This document shows, in pieces, positions 17,547 to 27,594 of a stretch of 54,499 nucleotides of DNA. This DNA comes from Sediminibacterium ginsengisoli (GTDB taxonomy: Bacteria > Bacteroidota > Bacteroidia > Chitinophagales > Chitinophagaceae): contig CAMBEQ010000015.1 of assembly GCA_945865545.1 (NCBI GenBank), positions 1 through 54,499 on the forward strand, in the 5' to 3' direction. Position numbers and translations under genes: made by a program. Under the pieces are notes generated by a model that did not search any database, was not told where the DNA came from, and saw only the letters and a list, made by a program, of their open reading frames with translations. Each line of letters opens with the position of its first letter. Within the stretch, counting starts at the first letter, position 1.

Positions 17547-19592
17547 ATGAAAAAGTTGTTTTTTACCGCATTATTAAGTGCACACATTTTAATGCTACAA
17601 GCCCAAGCTATTGATCCTTGGAAGCTAGAAGCAAAAAACTGGGACACGAAAAACTATTACGGTATTACGGCCGCCAATGGCATGATAGGTATTGTTTCTG
17701 CGCAAGAGCCTTTTAAAGTAAAAGACGTAGTATTGGCCGGGGCCTATGATTTATATGGCCGCGGAAGAGTGAGTAATTTTTTACGCAGTTTCAATTTATT
17801 GAATATGCAAGTAAGTGTTAATGGAGAACAAATTAATCTAAACAATACTCAAAATTTTACACAAAGTTTGGACATGAAAAATGCCAGCTTTACAGCCAGT
17901 TTTGACATGGGTGATAAAGCAAAAATTACTTACACGTATTATGCACTCCGTCAATTACCTTTTACCGTATTAATGGATGTAAGCATAACAGCATTAAAAG
18001 ATATTGACCTAGGCGCTGCCAGTGTTATGGAAGCACCTGATGCCTTAAAAGAAGTTCAAAACTATTACAATGAAATTGATCGCCCACATGTGGTCATTAG
18101 TTTATTGACTTCCTCTGCAAAAAGCCCTACAGGAAAATTATTAATGTGCGCCTCCAATACTTTTTTATTTTCTGAAACGCATGGTACAGAACCAAGAGTG
18201 ATTCATGAAATGTGGGATAACAATATGCACTTAATGAAATTTGCAAAAAAAATAAAAGCTGGAAGCACCTATCATTTTTCTATTGCAGGAAGTTCCATTA
18301 CTTCGGCACATCATGAGGACCCATTAAATGAAGCAGAACGAATGACCATCTTTGCAAAATTAGAAGGTAGAGAAAGTTTAATTGAACATCATCAACAAGC
18401 TTGGGCCGAATTATGGAAAAGCGATATTCAATTAACAGGTGACGATCAAGCGCAACAAGATATTCATAGCATGCTATATCATTTATATTCTTTTGTTAGA
18501 GCAGGCTCCAATTTAAGTACTTCCCCAATGGGCTTATCTGGATTGGGTTACAATGGACATATTTTTTGGGACGCTGAATTATGGATGTATCCAGCCTTAT
18601 TAGTTTTACATCCAGAGATGGCCAAGTCTATGATTCAATATCGTTTTGACCGACTAGAAGCAGCTCGACGCAATGCTTTTAACCATGGATATAAAGGAGC
18701 GATGTTCCCATGGGAAAGTGCAGGATCAGGTGTGGAAGAAACGCCAGTCTGGGCTTTGAGTGGCCCTTTTGAGCATCATATTACTGCCTGTGTTGGATTT
18801 GCCGCTTGGAACTATTATTGTGCTACCCAGGACAAAGAATGGCTTCAAACAACAGGCTGGACTTTATTAAAAGAAACAGCTAATTTTTGGGCTAGTAGGG
18901 TGGATAGAAAAGGACCAGGCCATTTTGAAATTAATAATGTGGTGGCGGCAGATGAGTGGGCCGAGAATGTAAATAATAATGCTTTTACCAATGCGGCGGC
19001 TATTGTGAATTTACAATCGGCTAATAAAGCGGCAGCGATTTTAGGTTTACCACAAAATGAGGATTGGGCTTTTGTAGCAAAAAATATACCCATTCTCACA
19101 ATGCCAGATGAAACAGGTGAAGCAAAAGGGGTTACACAAGAACATGCTTCTTATAAAGGAGAAGGCATTAAACAAGCCGATGTAAATTTATTAGCCTACC
19201 CTCTTAAAGTAATTACCTCTAGTGCTCAAATAAAAAAAGACTTAGACTTTTATTCCAAAAGAGTCCCTAATCAAGGAACGCCTGCTATGACACAAGCCAT
19301 CTTTAGCTTGCTGTATGAAAGATTAGGTGAAACTGAAAAAGCAGAACAATTTTTTAAAGAAGCATACACCCCTAATTTAAATCCTCCTTTTAGAGTAATT
19401 GCGGAAACCAAAGGCGGCACCAACCCTTATTTTGCTACAGGCGCTGGCGGAATTCTTCAGTCCCTACTGATGGGTTTTGGCGGACTAGACATTACCGAAA
19501 AAGGGATTGTTCAATTACCAAGTAAGCTGCCAAAAGCCTGGCAAAAATTAACCATTACAGGCGTGATGGGCAAAACCTATACAGTAAAGTAA
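17547..19592 (+). CDS. Secreted GH65-like glycoside hydrolase
   Basis: 681 residues with a signal peptide ending LMLQAQA. An N-terminal beta-sandwich (about 25-270) leads into an alpha/alpha-barrel containing GLSGLGYNGHIFWDAELWMYP, a hallmark of GH65. The likely catalytic Glu lies in VVAADEWAENVNNNAFTNA, matching the position of the general acid in the eukaryotic glucosylgalactosyl-hydroxylysine glucosidase branch. Family members cleave or phosphorolyse alpha-glucosides such as trehalose, kojibiose or glucosylgalactose. Because it is exported, hydrolysis is more likely than phosphorolysis. It is followed by the second GH127 gene after 63 bp. Substrate is inferred only broadly. Confidence 0.85.
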   Translation: MKKLFFTALLSAHILMLQAQAIDPWKLEAKNWDTKNYYGITAANGMIGIVSAQEPFKVKDVVLAGAYDLYGRGRVSNFLRSFNLLNMQVSVNGEQINLNNTQNFTQSLDMKNASFTASFDMGDKAKITYTYYALRQLPFTVLMDVSITALKDIDLGAASVMEAPDALKEVQNYYNEIDRPHVVISLLTSSAKSPTGKLLMCASNTFLFSETHGTEPRVIHEMWDNNMHLMKFAKKIKAGSTYHFSIAGSSITSAHHEDPLNEAERMTIFAKLEGRESLIEHHQQAWAELWKSDIQLTGDDQAQQDIHSMLYHLYSFVRAGSNLSTSPMGLSGLGYNGHIFWDAELWMYPALLVLHPEMAKSMIQYRFDRLEAARRNAFNHGYKGAMFPWESAGSGVEETPVWALSGPFEHHITACVGFAAWNYYCATQDKEWLQTTGWTLLKETANFWASRVDRKGPGHFEINNVVAADEWAENVNNNAFTNAAAIVNLQSANKAAAILGLPQNEDWAFVAKNIPILTMPDETGEAKGVTQEHASYKGEGIKQADVNLLAYPLKVITSSAQIKKDLDFYSKRVPNQGTPAMTQAIFSLLYERLGETEKAEQFFKEAYTPNLNPPFRVIAETKGGTNPYFATGAGGILQSLLMGFGGLDITEKGIVQLPSKLPKAWQKLTITGVMGKTYTVK

Positions 19593-19655
19593 TATTTAGA
19601 AAAGGAAATTTGTCGATTATTTTGTAACTTATTGCCTAAGTAAAATACCTAGGTC

Positions 19656-21725
19656 ATGTTAAACAAAACAAATGCAAAAAGTGGTAACAATAAATACAGA
19701 CAAACTATATTAAACTTTGTTTGTATTATTTTACTAATGCCATTTGGCAAAGTGATGGCACAAACCATTCAGCCTATTCGCCCCTTAGATCTAAAACAAG
19801 TTGTAATTAACGACCCATTTTGGACGCCTAAATATAAATTATGGAATACCATTACCGTCAATGACGTTTTTGATAAATTAGAAGGGAAATATATTCCTGA
19901 CCGCAAAGATTTAATTGAAGAGCAAAAGAAATTAGGTAAAACAAGAAATGCTTTTACCAATTTTGATAGAGTTGCTAAAGGCGAAAAGGATATAAAAATT
20001 CACGATGGTCCACCTTGGTATGATGGACTAGTTTATGAATCCATTAGAGGTGCTGCCGATTTGTTGGTAAAACATCCTGACGCACAACTACAAAATAAAA
20101 TAGATGGTTACATTAACAGGATTGCTATGGCGCAAGCCATAGATCCAGATGGTTATATTAATACCTATACCACCCTCACTAATTCCAACCGACGTTGGGG
20201 AACCAATAATGGGGATGATAAATGGCAACACGATATTTACAATGCAGGAATGTTAGCAGAAGCCGCAGTTCATTATTATAACGCAACACATAACACTCAA
20301 CTTCTTAAAGTTGCAGTAAAAATGAGCAATTATATGTTTCAGCAAATGGGACCAGCGCCTAAAAATAATGTTATTCCAGGTCATGGTGGTCCCGAGGAAG
20401 CCCTTTTAAAACTTTATTATTTATTTAAAAATAATCCAAATTTAAAAAAAGAAATAGCAGCCCCAGTGAATGAACAAGAATACTATAGCCTCGCTAAATA
20501 TTGGATTGAAAATAGAGGACACTATGGAGAAGGAGTACATAGTCGAAAAAGTGACAGTAGTTATAATCAAGATCATCAACCAGTATTCGAACAAAAAAGT
20601 ATCGAAGGACATGCAGTAAGAGCAACCCTTTTAGCCACCGGAGTGGCTGCTATGGCCATCGAAAATAATGATCAAAGATATATTCAAACCGCTAAAAATT
20701 ACTGGGACAATATGATAGGCAAGCGAATGTTTATTACTGGTGGCGAGGGTGCAATGGCTAATGGTGAAAGATTTGGCAAAGACTATTTTATTCCAGAGTC
20801 GGCCTATTTAGAAACTTGCGCTTCAATAGGTGCTGCTTTTTTCTCAGAACAAATGAATGAACTGCAAGCAGATGGAAAATATATGGATGAGTTTGAACGT
20901 GTATTGTACAATAATTTACTTTCTGGAATTTCTCTCAGTGGAGACCATTACCATTACGAAAATCCTTTAATCACAAAAGATCATCCAAGATGGGCTTGGC
21001 ACGATTGTCCTTGTTGCCCGCCTATGATTTTGAAAATGATTGGTGCCTTACCTAGCTATATCTACGCAACAGATGATAATGCCTTATATGTTAATTTATT
21101 TATTGGAAGCAAAGCCACTACCCAATTAAAAAATGGCAATGCCATTCAAGTTCAACAAGTAACAAATTATCCATGGAAGGGAAAATCGGTTATTACCATT
21201 AACCCCGCTACTGCTAAAAATTTTACAGTAAAAATTAGAATCCCTGGTTGGGCCAATAGCAAAGAAAATCCATTTGATCTTTATCATTCAAAAGTAAATC
21301 AGCAGGTAACCATTAAAGTAAATCAGAAATTAATAGCCTACGCTGTTGAAAATGGTTATGTAGCAATTACTAGAAAGTGGAATAAGCAGGATATCATTGA
21401 AATTAATCTCCCAGTGGAACCAAGATTGGTTACACCAAATAATTCCATACAAACCTTAAATGGGAAAATAGCCATTGTAGCTGGACCTATTGTTTATGGT
21501 ATTGAAGCAATTGACAATCCTGAATTAGAAAGTTATAGTATCAACGCCTCAACCACATTGCAACTAAATTATAAGCCCAATTTACTCAATGGTATTAATA
21601 CCATCACTGGAGTAGCAAAAACAGCTAATAATACAATGGTTAATTTCACGGCTATTCCATTTTTTTCAATTGGTAACCGAAATGTGAGTTCTCCTTATAA
21701 GGTTTGGATGTTAAATCAAAAATAA
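19656..21725 (+). CDS. Second GH127-type beta-L-arabinofuranosidase-like hydrolase
   Basis: 689 residues with a long positively charged n-region and a signal peptide ending GKVMAQ. The GH127 zinc site is retained: YLETCASIG (Glu and Cys) and DCPCCPPM with the Cys pair. HGGPEEALLKLYYLF and MFITGGEGAM are shared with the HypBA1 branch. It is shorter than and clearly different from the first GH127 protein at 7960, so it is not a recent tandem copy and may act on another linkage. It lies 63 bp after the GH65-like gene on the same strand, suggesting joint expression, and converges with the oxidoreductase gene 7 bp away. Confidence 0.9.
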   Translation: MLNKTNAKSGNNKYRQTILNFVCIILLMPFGKVMAQTIQPIRPLDLKQVVINDPFWTPKYKLWNTITVNDVFDKLEGKYIPDRKDLIEEQKKLGKTRNAFTNFDRVAKGEKDIKIHDGPPWYDGLVYESIRGAADLLVKHPDAQLQNKIDGYINRIAMAQAIDPDGYINTYTTLTNSNRRWGTNNGDDKWQHDIYNAGMLAEAAVHYYNATHNTQLLKVAVKMSNYMFQQMGPAPKNNVIPGHGGPEEALLKLYYLFKNNPNLKKEIAAPVNEQEYYSLAKYWIENRGHYGEGVHSRKSDSSYNQDHQPVFEQKSIEGHAVRATLLATGVAAMAIENNDQRYIQTAKNYWDNMIGKRMFITGGEGAMANGERFGKDYFIPESAYLETCASIGAAFFSEQMNELQADGKYMDEFERVLYNNLLSGISLSGDHYHYENPLITKDHPRWAWHDCPCCPPMILKMIGALPSYIYATDDNALYVNLFIGSKATTQLKNGNAIQVQQVTNYPWKGKSVITINPATAKNFTVKIRIPGWANSKENPFDLYHSKVNQQVTIKVNQKLIAYAVENGYVAITRKWNKQDIIEINLPVEPRLVTPNNSIQTLNGKIAIVAGPIVYGIEAIDNPELESYSINASTTLQLNYKPNLLNGINTITGVAKTANNTMVNFTAIPFFSIGNRNVSSPYKVWMLNQK

Positions 21726-21732
21726 GAAGGGG

Positions 21733-22725
21733 CTAATCTTGTGGATAAGCCAAGCCTCCCTTGGCTCTCACTTGATCTAATAATTGTATCAATACGAGTG
21801 ACTCTTCAAAAGTCATTAAGTCACTCTCCATTTTGCCCGTTAATAAGCAATCTGTTGCATGCTGTGCTTCGTATTCGTAGCCAATGCCTTTTGTTTTTTC
21901 AACTTCGATTAATTCATAATTTTTCCCCCCATCTGTCGAAAATTGAATTGTACAAGAGGGCTCATAAAAACGCTGTGTTAACTTGATATTCCCTTTGGTA
22001 CCAAAAATTTGTAGGTCAATAGGGATATCTGCTTTGAAGGTAGAAAACAATTGTGCCACAGCCCCATTATGGTAGTGAAAGGTTATCGCACATTGCTCAT
22101 CTGCCCCAGAGGCATTAGGCACCATGGCCACTTCCATATCATCGGGATTACCTAAAATATGCAATGCAAAGAAAATATTATAAATACCAATATCCAGTAA
22201 AGTGCCGCCGCCCAATTCAATTTCTGTAAGTCGTTTATTAGAATCCGCACTCGTCTTAAATCCAAAATTTGCCTGCAGGGCAGTTACTTCTCCTATCATT
22301 CCTTGGGCTACTATTTCCTTTAGTTTAATAAAGTGTGGTAAAAAGCGAGACCACAATGCCTCCATTAAAAAAATCTTTTTTTCTTTCGCCAACTGTATCA
22401 TTTCCATTACCTGCTTTTGATTAATGGCAAAAGGCTTTTCGCACAATACGGCTTTATGATGCTGTAAACACATTAAAGTATTCTCATGATGTAATATATG
22501 CGGCGTAGCAATATAAATGATGTCAATATCCTTATCCTCCACTAATTGCAAATAAGAACTATACCTCTTTTCAATAGAAAATAAATTCGCAAAAGCATCT
22601 GCATTTTCTTGAGTTCTAGAACCTACCGCTACCAGTTTGGCATTTTGAACATGCTGCAAATCGGCTGCGAATTTTTTGGCAATACTCCCGGCACCCAGAA
22701 TACCCCAACGAATAATTTTTGACAT
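21733..22725 (-). CDS. Gfo/Idh/MocA family oxidoreductase
   Basis: 330 residues. The N-terminal Rossmann fold has GILGAGSIAKKFAADL and the conserved EKPFAIN with the catalytic-region Lys. The C-terminal alpha/beta domain includes GGGTLLDIGIYNIFF. It resembles the trans-1,2-dihydrobenzene-1,2-diol/D-xylose dehydrogenase branch, which uses NAD(P) to oxidise sugars or cyclic diols. There is no signal peptide, so it is cytoplasmic. It converges with GH127 and stands alone on its strand. A role in handling a released sugar is plausible but unproven. Confidence 0.87.
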   Translation of the reverse strand: MSKIIRWGILGAGSIAKKFAADLQHVQNAKLVAVGSRTQENADAFANLFSIEKRYSSYLQLVEDKDIDIIYIATPHILHHENTLMCLQHHKAVLCEKPFAINQKQVMEMIQLAKEKKIFLMEALWSRFLPHFIKLKEIVAQGMIGEVTALQANFGFKTSADSNKRLTEIELGGGTLLDIGIYNIFFALHILGNPDDMEVAMVPNASGADEQCAITFHYHNGAVAQLFSTFKADIPIDLQIFGTKGNIKLTQRFYEPSCTIQFSTDGGKNYELIEVEKTKGIGYEYEAQHATDCLLTGKMESDLMTFEESLVLIQLLDQVRAKGGLAYPQD

Positions 22726-22867
22726 AGTTGACTTAATTTACCCTTTTAATAGGAAATTAAAGATACAAAACGAAGTAATGAGAAAAATAGTAATTTTAGG
22801 TCTATTATTTTAAATAGTTTAGAATTTTAATATATTTAATAATCAAGGGCTAAGGTCCCTTCAAGTC

Positions 22868-24784
22868 ATGAAAAAATATTTACTTAGTAGCTTTATAGTT
22901 TTTATTACGGTGGTCCAGTTGGCTTGTACCAAAGCATCACCTTCTAGCGAAACCACCACTCCTATCATTGAAATTAAGAACGGAGTAGACGTACCAAGTG
23001 GCGCCAATGATGGAGTTACTTTTTTAAATGCAGGAAAATCTGTCCTCTTTAATTTTTACGCCCCTAAAAAAAAGACAGTATCCATAATTGGTGATTTTAA
23101 TAATTGGAAAACAAGTACCGCTTATAACTTAAAAAATTCTAAGGATGGCACAAGATGGTGGATCCAAATAGATAATTTAGACCCTTCCATAGAATATGCC
23201 TACCAATACCTCATTGATGATAATATTAAAGTGGCAGATCCCTATACTGAAAAAGTACTCGACCCAAATCATGATTACAATATTCAAAACTCAACCTATC
23301 CAAATCTTAAAACTTACCCATCTAGTTTTACAACAGGCATTGTTAGCACTTTTTATTATAACCAACCGGCGTATACCTGGCAAGTAGCAAATTTTAAAAG
23401 GCCTGAACCAAAAAATTTAGTGGTTTATGAGTTACTTGTTCGAGATTTTGTTGCAACACATGATTATAAAACCATTAAAGACACCCTAAATTATTTTGTA
23501 AGATTGGGAATTAATGCCATTGAACTAATGCCATTTAATGAATTTGAGGGCAATGAGTCCTGGGGTTACAATCCCAATTTTTACTTTGCACCAGATAAAT
23601 ATTATGGTACGAAAAACGATTTAAAAGCATTGATTGACGCCTGCCATCAAAAAGGAATTGCTGTAATTCAAGATATAGTACTTAATCATTCATTTAGCAC
23701 TTCCCCGATGGTTCAAATGTATTGGACTGGGCAAGCGCCTAACTCAGACAATCCATGGTATAATTCCGCCCCAACTCATCCTTTCAATGTGGGTTTCCAA
23801 TTTAATCATGAAAGTTTGGCAACAAAAAACTTTACTAAAAATGTGCTTAAATGGTGGATGACGGAATACCATTTAGATGGTTTTAGATTTGATTTAGCTA
23901 AAGGATTTACACAAACCAATACAGGATCGGATGTAAACGCTTGGGGTAATTACGACGCTTCGCGTGTTGCCATTTGGAAAGACTATAATAGTTATATAAA
24001 ATCAATAGATCCTAATTTTTATGTAATTCTTGAAAATTTTGCGAGCAATAAAGAAGAAGAGGAGTTAACCAGTTTAGGCATGATGACATGGGGAAATATG
24101 AGCTTTAACGGACAACAAGCCACAATGGGTTATAATGATAGTGGCGGTTCTTGGGACTTAAGTGGTTTATTTTATAACAATCGAAGTTTAAGTAATCCTT
24201 ATGCACTAGTTGCTTATCTTGAAAGTCATGATGAAGAAAGGCTGCAATTTAAAAATGCAGCTTATGGAAATAGCAGTGGCAACTATAATATAAAAAACTT
24301 AGCCACCGGTTTAAAAAGAAATGAACTAGGTGCTGTTTTTATGTTGGCCGTCCCTGGTCCCAAAATGATATGGCAATTTGGGGAACGTGGCTATGATGTT
24401 AGTATTAACGATGGTGGAAGATTAAGCAACAAACCTCCCCGTTGGGAATATATGTCAGACGTTAATAGATTGGCGCTATTTAATTTGTACTCAAAAATGA
24501 TCAAGCTTAAAATAAAAAATTCTGTATTTACAACCACTAGCTTTACCTATAGTTTAACTAGTACCTTTAAATCTATTTTACTAGATGGTAAAGAAGGCAC
24601 CTATGTGCAAGTGGTGGGCAACTTCGGTGTAGGAAATATTTCAAAGATAGTAAGCTTCCCAATTACAGGAATTTGGACAGATCAAATAGATAATTCGACT
24701 ATCAATGTAAACGAACTCAATTATTCCATTACATTAGCGCCAGGCGAATATCATGTATACAGTAATCGAAACTTAATTAAATAG
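22868..24784 (+). CDS. GH13 alpha-amylase family lipoprotein with CBM48
   Basis: 638 residues. The N-terminus is a lipoprotein signal (VVQLAC, lipobox Cys at about 20), so it is anchored in a membrane. A CBM48/glycogen-branching-type beta-sandwich follows (VSIIGDFNNWKTS), then a GH13 barrel. Catalytic residues are visible: nucleophile Asp342 in FRFDLAKGF, acid Glu389 in VILENFAS and stabilising Asp455 in LESHDEERL. It should hydrolyse alpha-1,4/1,6-glucans such as starch or glycogen, probably at the cell surface. A 5-bp hairpin (22845-22861) lies just before the ATG. No SusC/SusD genes accompany it. Confidence 0.9.
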   Translation: MKKYLLSSFIVFITVVQLACTKASPSSETTTPIIEIKNGVDVPSGANDGVTFLNAGKSVLFNFYAPKKKTVSIIGDFNNWKTSTAYNLKNSKDGTRWWIQIDNLDPSIEYAYQYLIDDNIKVADPYTEKVLDPNHDYNIQNSTYPNLKTYPSSFTTGIVSTFYYNQPAYTWQVANFKRPEPKNLVVYELLVRDFVATHDYKTIKDTLNYFVRLGINAIELMPFNEFEGNESWGYNPNFYFAPDKYYGTKNDLKALIDACHQKGIAVIQDIVLNHSFSTSPMVQMYWTGQAPNSDNPWYNSAPTHPFNVGFQFNHESLATKNFTKNVLKWWMTEYHLDGFRFDLAKGFTQTNTGSDVNAWGNYDASRVAIWKDYNSYIKSIDPNFYVILENFASNKEEEELTSLGMMTWGNMSFNGQQATMGYNDSGGSWDLSGLFYNNRSLSNPYALVAYLESHDEERLQFKNAAYGNSSGNYNIKNLATGLKRNELGAVFMLAVPGPKMIWQFGERGYDVSINDGGRLSNKPPRWEYMSDVNRLALFNLYSKMIKLKIKNSVFTTTSFTYSLTSTFKSILLDGKEGTYVQVVGNFGVGNISKIVSFPITGIWTDQIDNSTINVNELNYSITLAPGEYHVYSNRNLIK

Positions 24785-24831
24785 GATTGTATTTATTTCC
24801 AAGTACTTATTACCAAGTAGTAATATAGAAA

Positions 24832-25851
24832 TTAAAACTTTGAAATAAGTTTATCAATTTTAGTTGTCTCTACTAAAAATCCATCGTGCCCGTAATTGGT
24901 TTCTATAACACAATGCTGCGCAAGTTGGATATTTTGATTTAAAAAAGATTGTTCGGCCACTGGAAAAAGCAAATCTGAACTTATACTTATAATAAGTGTC
25001 TTTGCTTTAATATTTGCAAGGGCGTTTTTTAATCCACCTCTATCCCTACCAACATCATGCAAGTCCATCATTTTTGAAAGTAAATAGTACGAATAGGCAT
25101 TAAAACGATTGGCTAATTTTTGTCCCTGATACTTTTGATAAGAAATAGCCTTATGTTCAAATTTTTGCGCTGTTTCCACGTCTTCGATCTCATCTAATTG
25201 ATTCTGATTATAAATTTCAGCACTACGATAAGATAATAAAGCAATACTTCTTGCAAGTTTAAGGCCTTCCACACCAGCATCATTTATATTTAATACCCAG
25301 CTAGGGTCATTCTCTATTGCCCACCTTTGAGAAGCATTAAATGCAATACCCCAAGGTGAATGTTTTGCATTGGTAGCCAAAGGAATAATTGTTTTAAATA
25401 AATTGGGTTCCGTAATAGCCCATTCAATGAGTTGTTGTCCGCCTAATGAGCCCCCTATTCCCATTTCTATGGAATTAATTTCTAGATGTTCTTTCAACAA
25501 TTGAAATGCTTTAATTACATCTCTATTGGTGAACAAAGGGAACTGATGGTAAAAAGGCTCCTCTGTTGATGGATTAATGGATAAAGGCCCAATACTACCA
25601 TAACAACTGCCTGGAATATTTACACATATAATAAATTGTGTCTTTACATTGAATTTAGGGCTACTTACAATTAAATCGCTCCACCAATCAAATGGATTGC
25701 TATTGGCAGTTAGTGCATGAAAAATCCAAACTACATTGTTACGCTCAGCATTCAGTTCGCCAAAGCTATGGTAGCCTAAGTGAATCCCATTTAGCTTTTC
25801 CCCACTCTCTAATTCAAATTCAACATCCGAAGTAAATATTTGATGAATCAC
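24832..25851 (-). CDS. metX: Homoserine O-acetyltransferase
   Basis: 339 residues of the alpha/beta-hydrolase MetX family. The nucleophile elbow is GGSLGGQQ, with the remaining triad in SSDLLFP (Asp) and YGHDGFLVE (His). HALTANSNPFDWW and NIPGSCYGSIGPLS are family landmarks. It acylates homoserine, supplying the substrate for the MetY enzyme encoded just upstream. Acetyl rather than succinyl use cannot be proved from these motifs. The gene is the second of a metY-metX pair separated by 72 bp that hold a 12-bp hairpin. Confidence 0.92.
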   Translation of the reverse strand: MIHQIFTSDVEFELESGEKLNGIHLGYHSFGELNAERNNVVWIFHALTANSNPFDWWSDLIVSSPKFNVKTQFIICVNIPGSCYGSIGPLSINPSTEEPFYHQFPLFTNRDVIKAFQLLKEHLEINSIEMGIGGSLGGQQLIEWAITEPNLFKTIIPLATNAKHSPWGIAFNASQRWAIENDPSWVLNINDAGVEGLKLARSIALLSYRSAEIYNQNQLDEIEDVETAQKFEHKAISYQKYQGQKLANRFNAYSYYLLSKMMDLHDVGRDRGGLKNALANIKAKTLIISISSDLLFPVAEQSFLNQNIQLAQHCVIETNYGHDGFLVETTKIDKLISKF

Positions 25852-25864
25852 TTTATATAAATTA

Positions 25865-25896
25865 AATCATCCGTTTAAAAATTCAAACGGATGATT
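25865..25896. promoter_or_regulatory. Intercistronic hairpin between metY and metX
   Basis: AATCATCCGTTT (25865-25876) and AAACGGATGATT (25885-25896) form a perfect 12-bp stem with an 8-nt loop in the 72-bp gap. In the minus direction it is followed by TAATTTATATAAAG rather than a T-run. It is therefore better explained as an attenuator, a processing site or a partial terminator that lowers metX relative to metY. Confidence 0.55.
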
Positions 25897-25923
25897 GGTA
25901 TAGTATAGATGGCTTTACAACTA

Positions 25924-27267
<1,344 letters not shown>

Positions 27268-27274
27268 TTATTTT

Positions 27275-27303
27275 GTCTACTATTTTTATAGACTTATTAA
27301 TTA
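27275..27303. repeat. Palindromic repeat, copy 1 (before metY)
   Basis: GTCTAC-TATTTTTA-TAGAC followed by TTATTAATTA. It begins 26 bp upstream of the metY start. Over the first 23 bases it matches copy 2 at 27483 with only two mismatches. The pair encloses about 180 bp of leader. Either a repeated operator or the ends of a small mobile-element remnant could explain it. Confidence 0.6.
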
Positions 27304-27482
27304 AAAAAATAGTTATCTTTTAGTATATCATTAATGTGTTTATTGGATTCATGTACAAAAACAAAATAAAACTTACCTGTACCTGGAATATCCTACCCGG
27401 AACAAATATCTATTCCCCTTCTTGATAAATTCTAAAGTATTGGTACAAAGAAAGGGAGGTAAATTCACATTACCAAATAAAA
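27304..27482. other. Leader region between the two palindromes upstream of metY
   Basis: No gene is seen. Read on the minus strand it contains ATTTATCAAGAAGGGG, then GGAATA and GGATATTCC segments and the repeated trinucleotide-like string CAGGTACAGGTAAG. The first part recalls the start of an S-box (SAM-I) riboswitch, but the following core does not fit, so I do not call a riboswitch. The neighbourhood of methionine genes makes a structured regulatory leader reasonable. Confidence 0.3.
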
Positions 27483-27510
27483 GTCTACTTTTTTTGTAGA
27501 CTTATAATTA
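27483..27510. repeat. Palindromic repeat, copy 2 (before the DUF2231-cytochrome gene)
   Basis: GTCTAC-TTTTTTT-GTAGAC followed by TTATAATTA; with the preceding AA the arms extend to 8 bp (27481-27488 and 27496-27503). Its TTTG (27493-27496) could double as a -33 element for TAAACTTTG at 27521-27529 of the plus-strand operon. The second copy is at 27275. Confidence 0.6.
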
Positions 27511-27594
27511 GATGAATTATTAAACTTTGAAATTTTGCAATTAAAGGTTAATTTGCTAATAGCTAGCTTGCTATTCATTTCTATCCCGTATACA

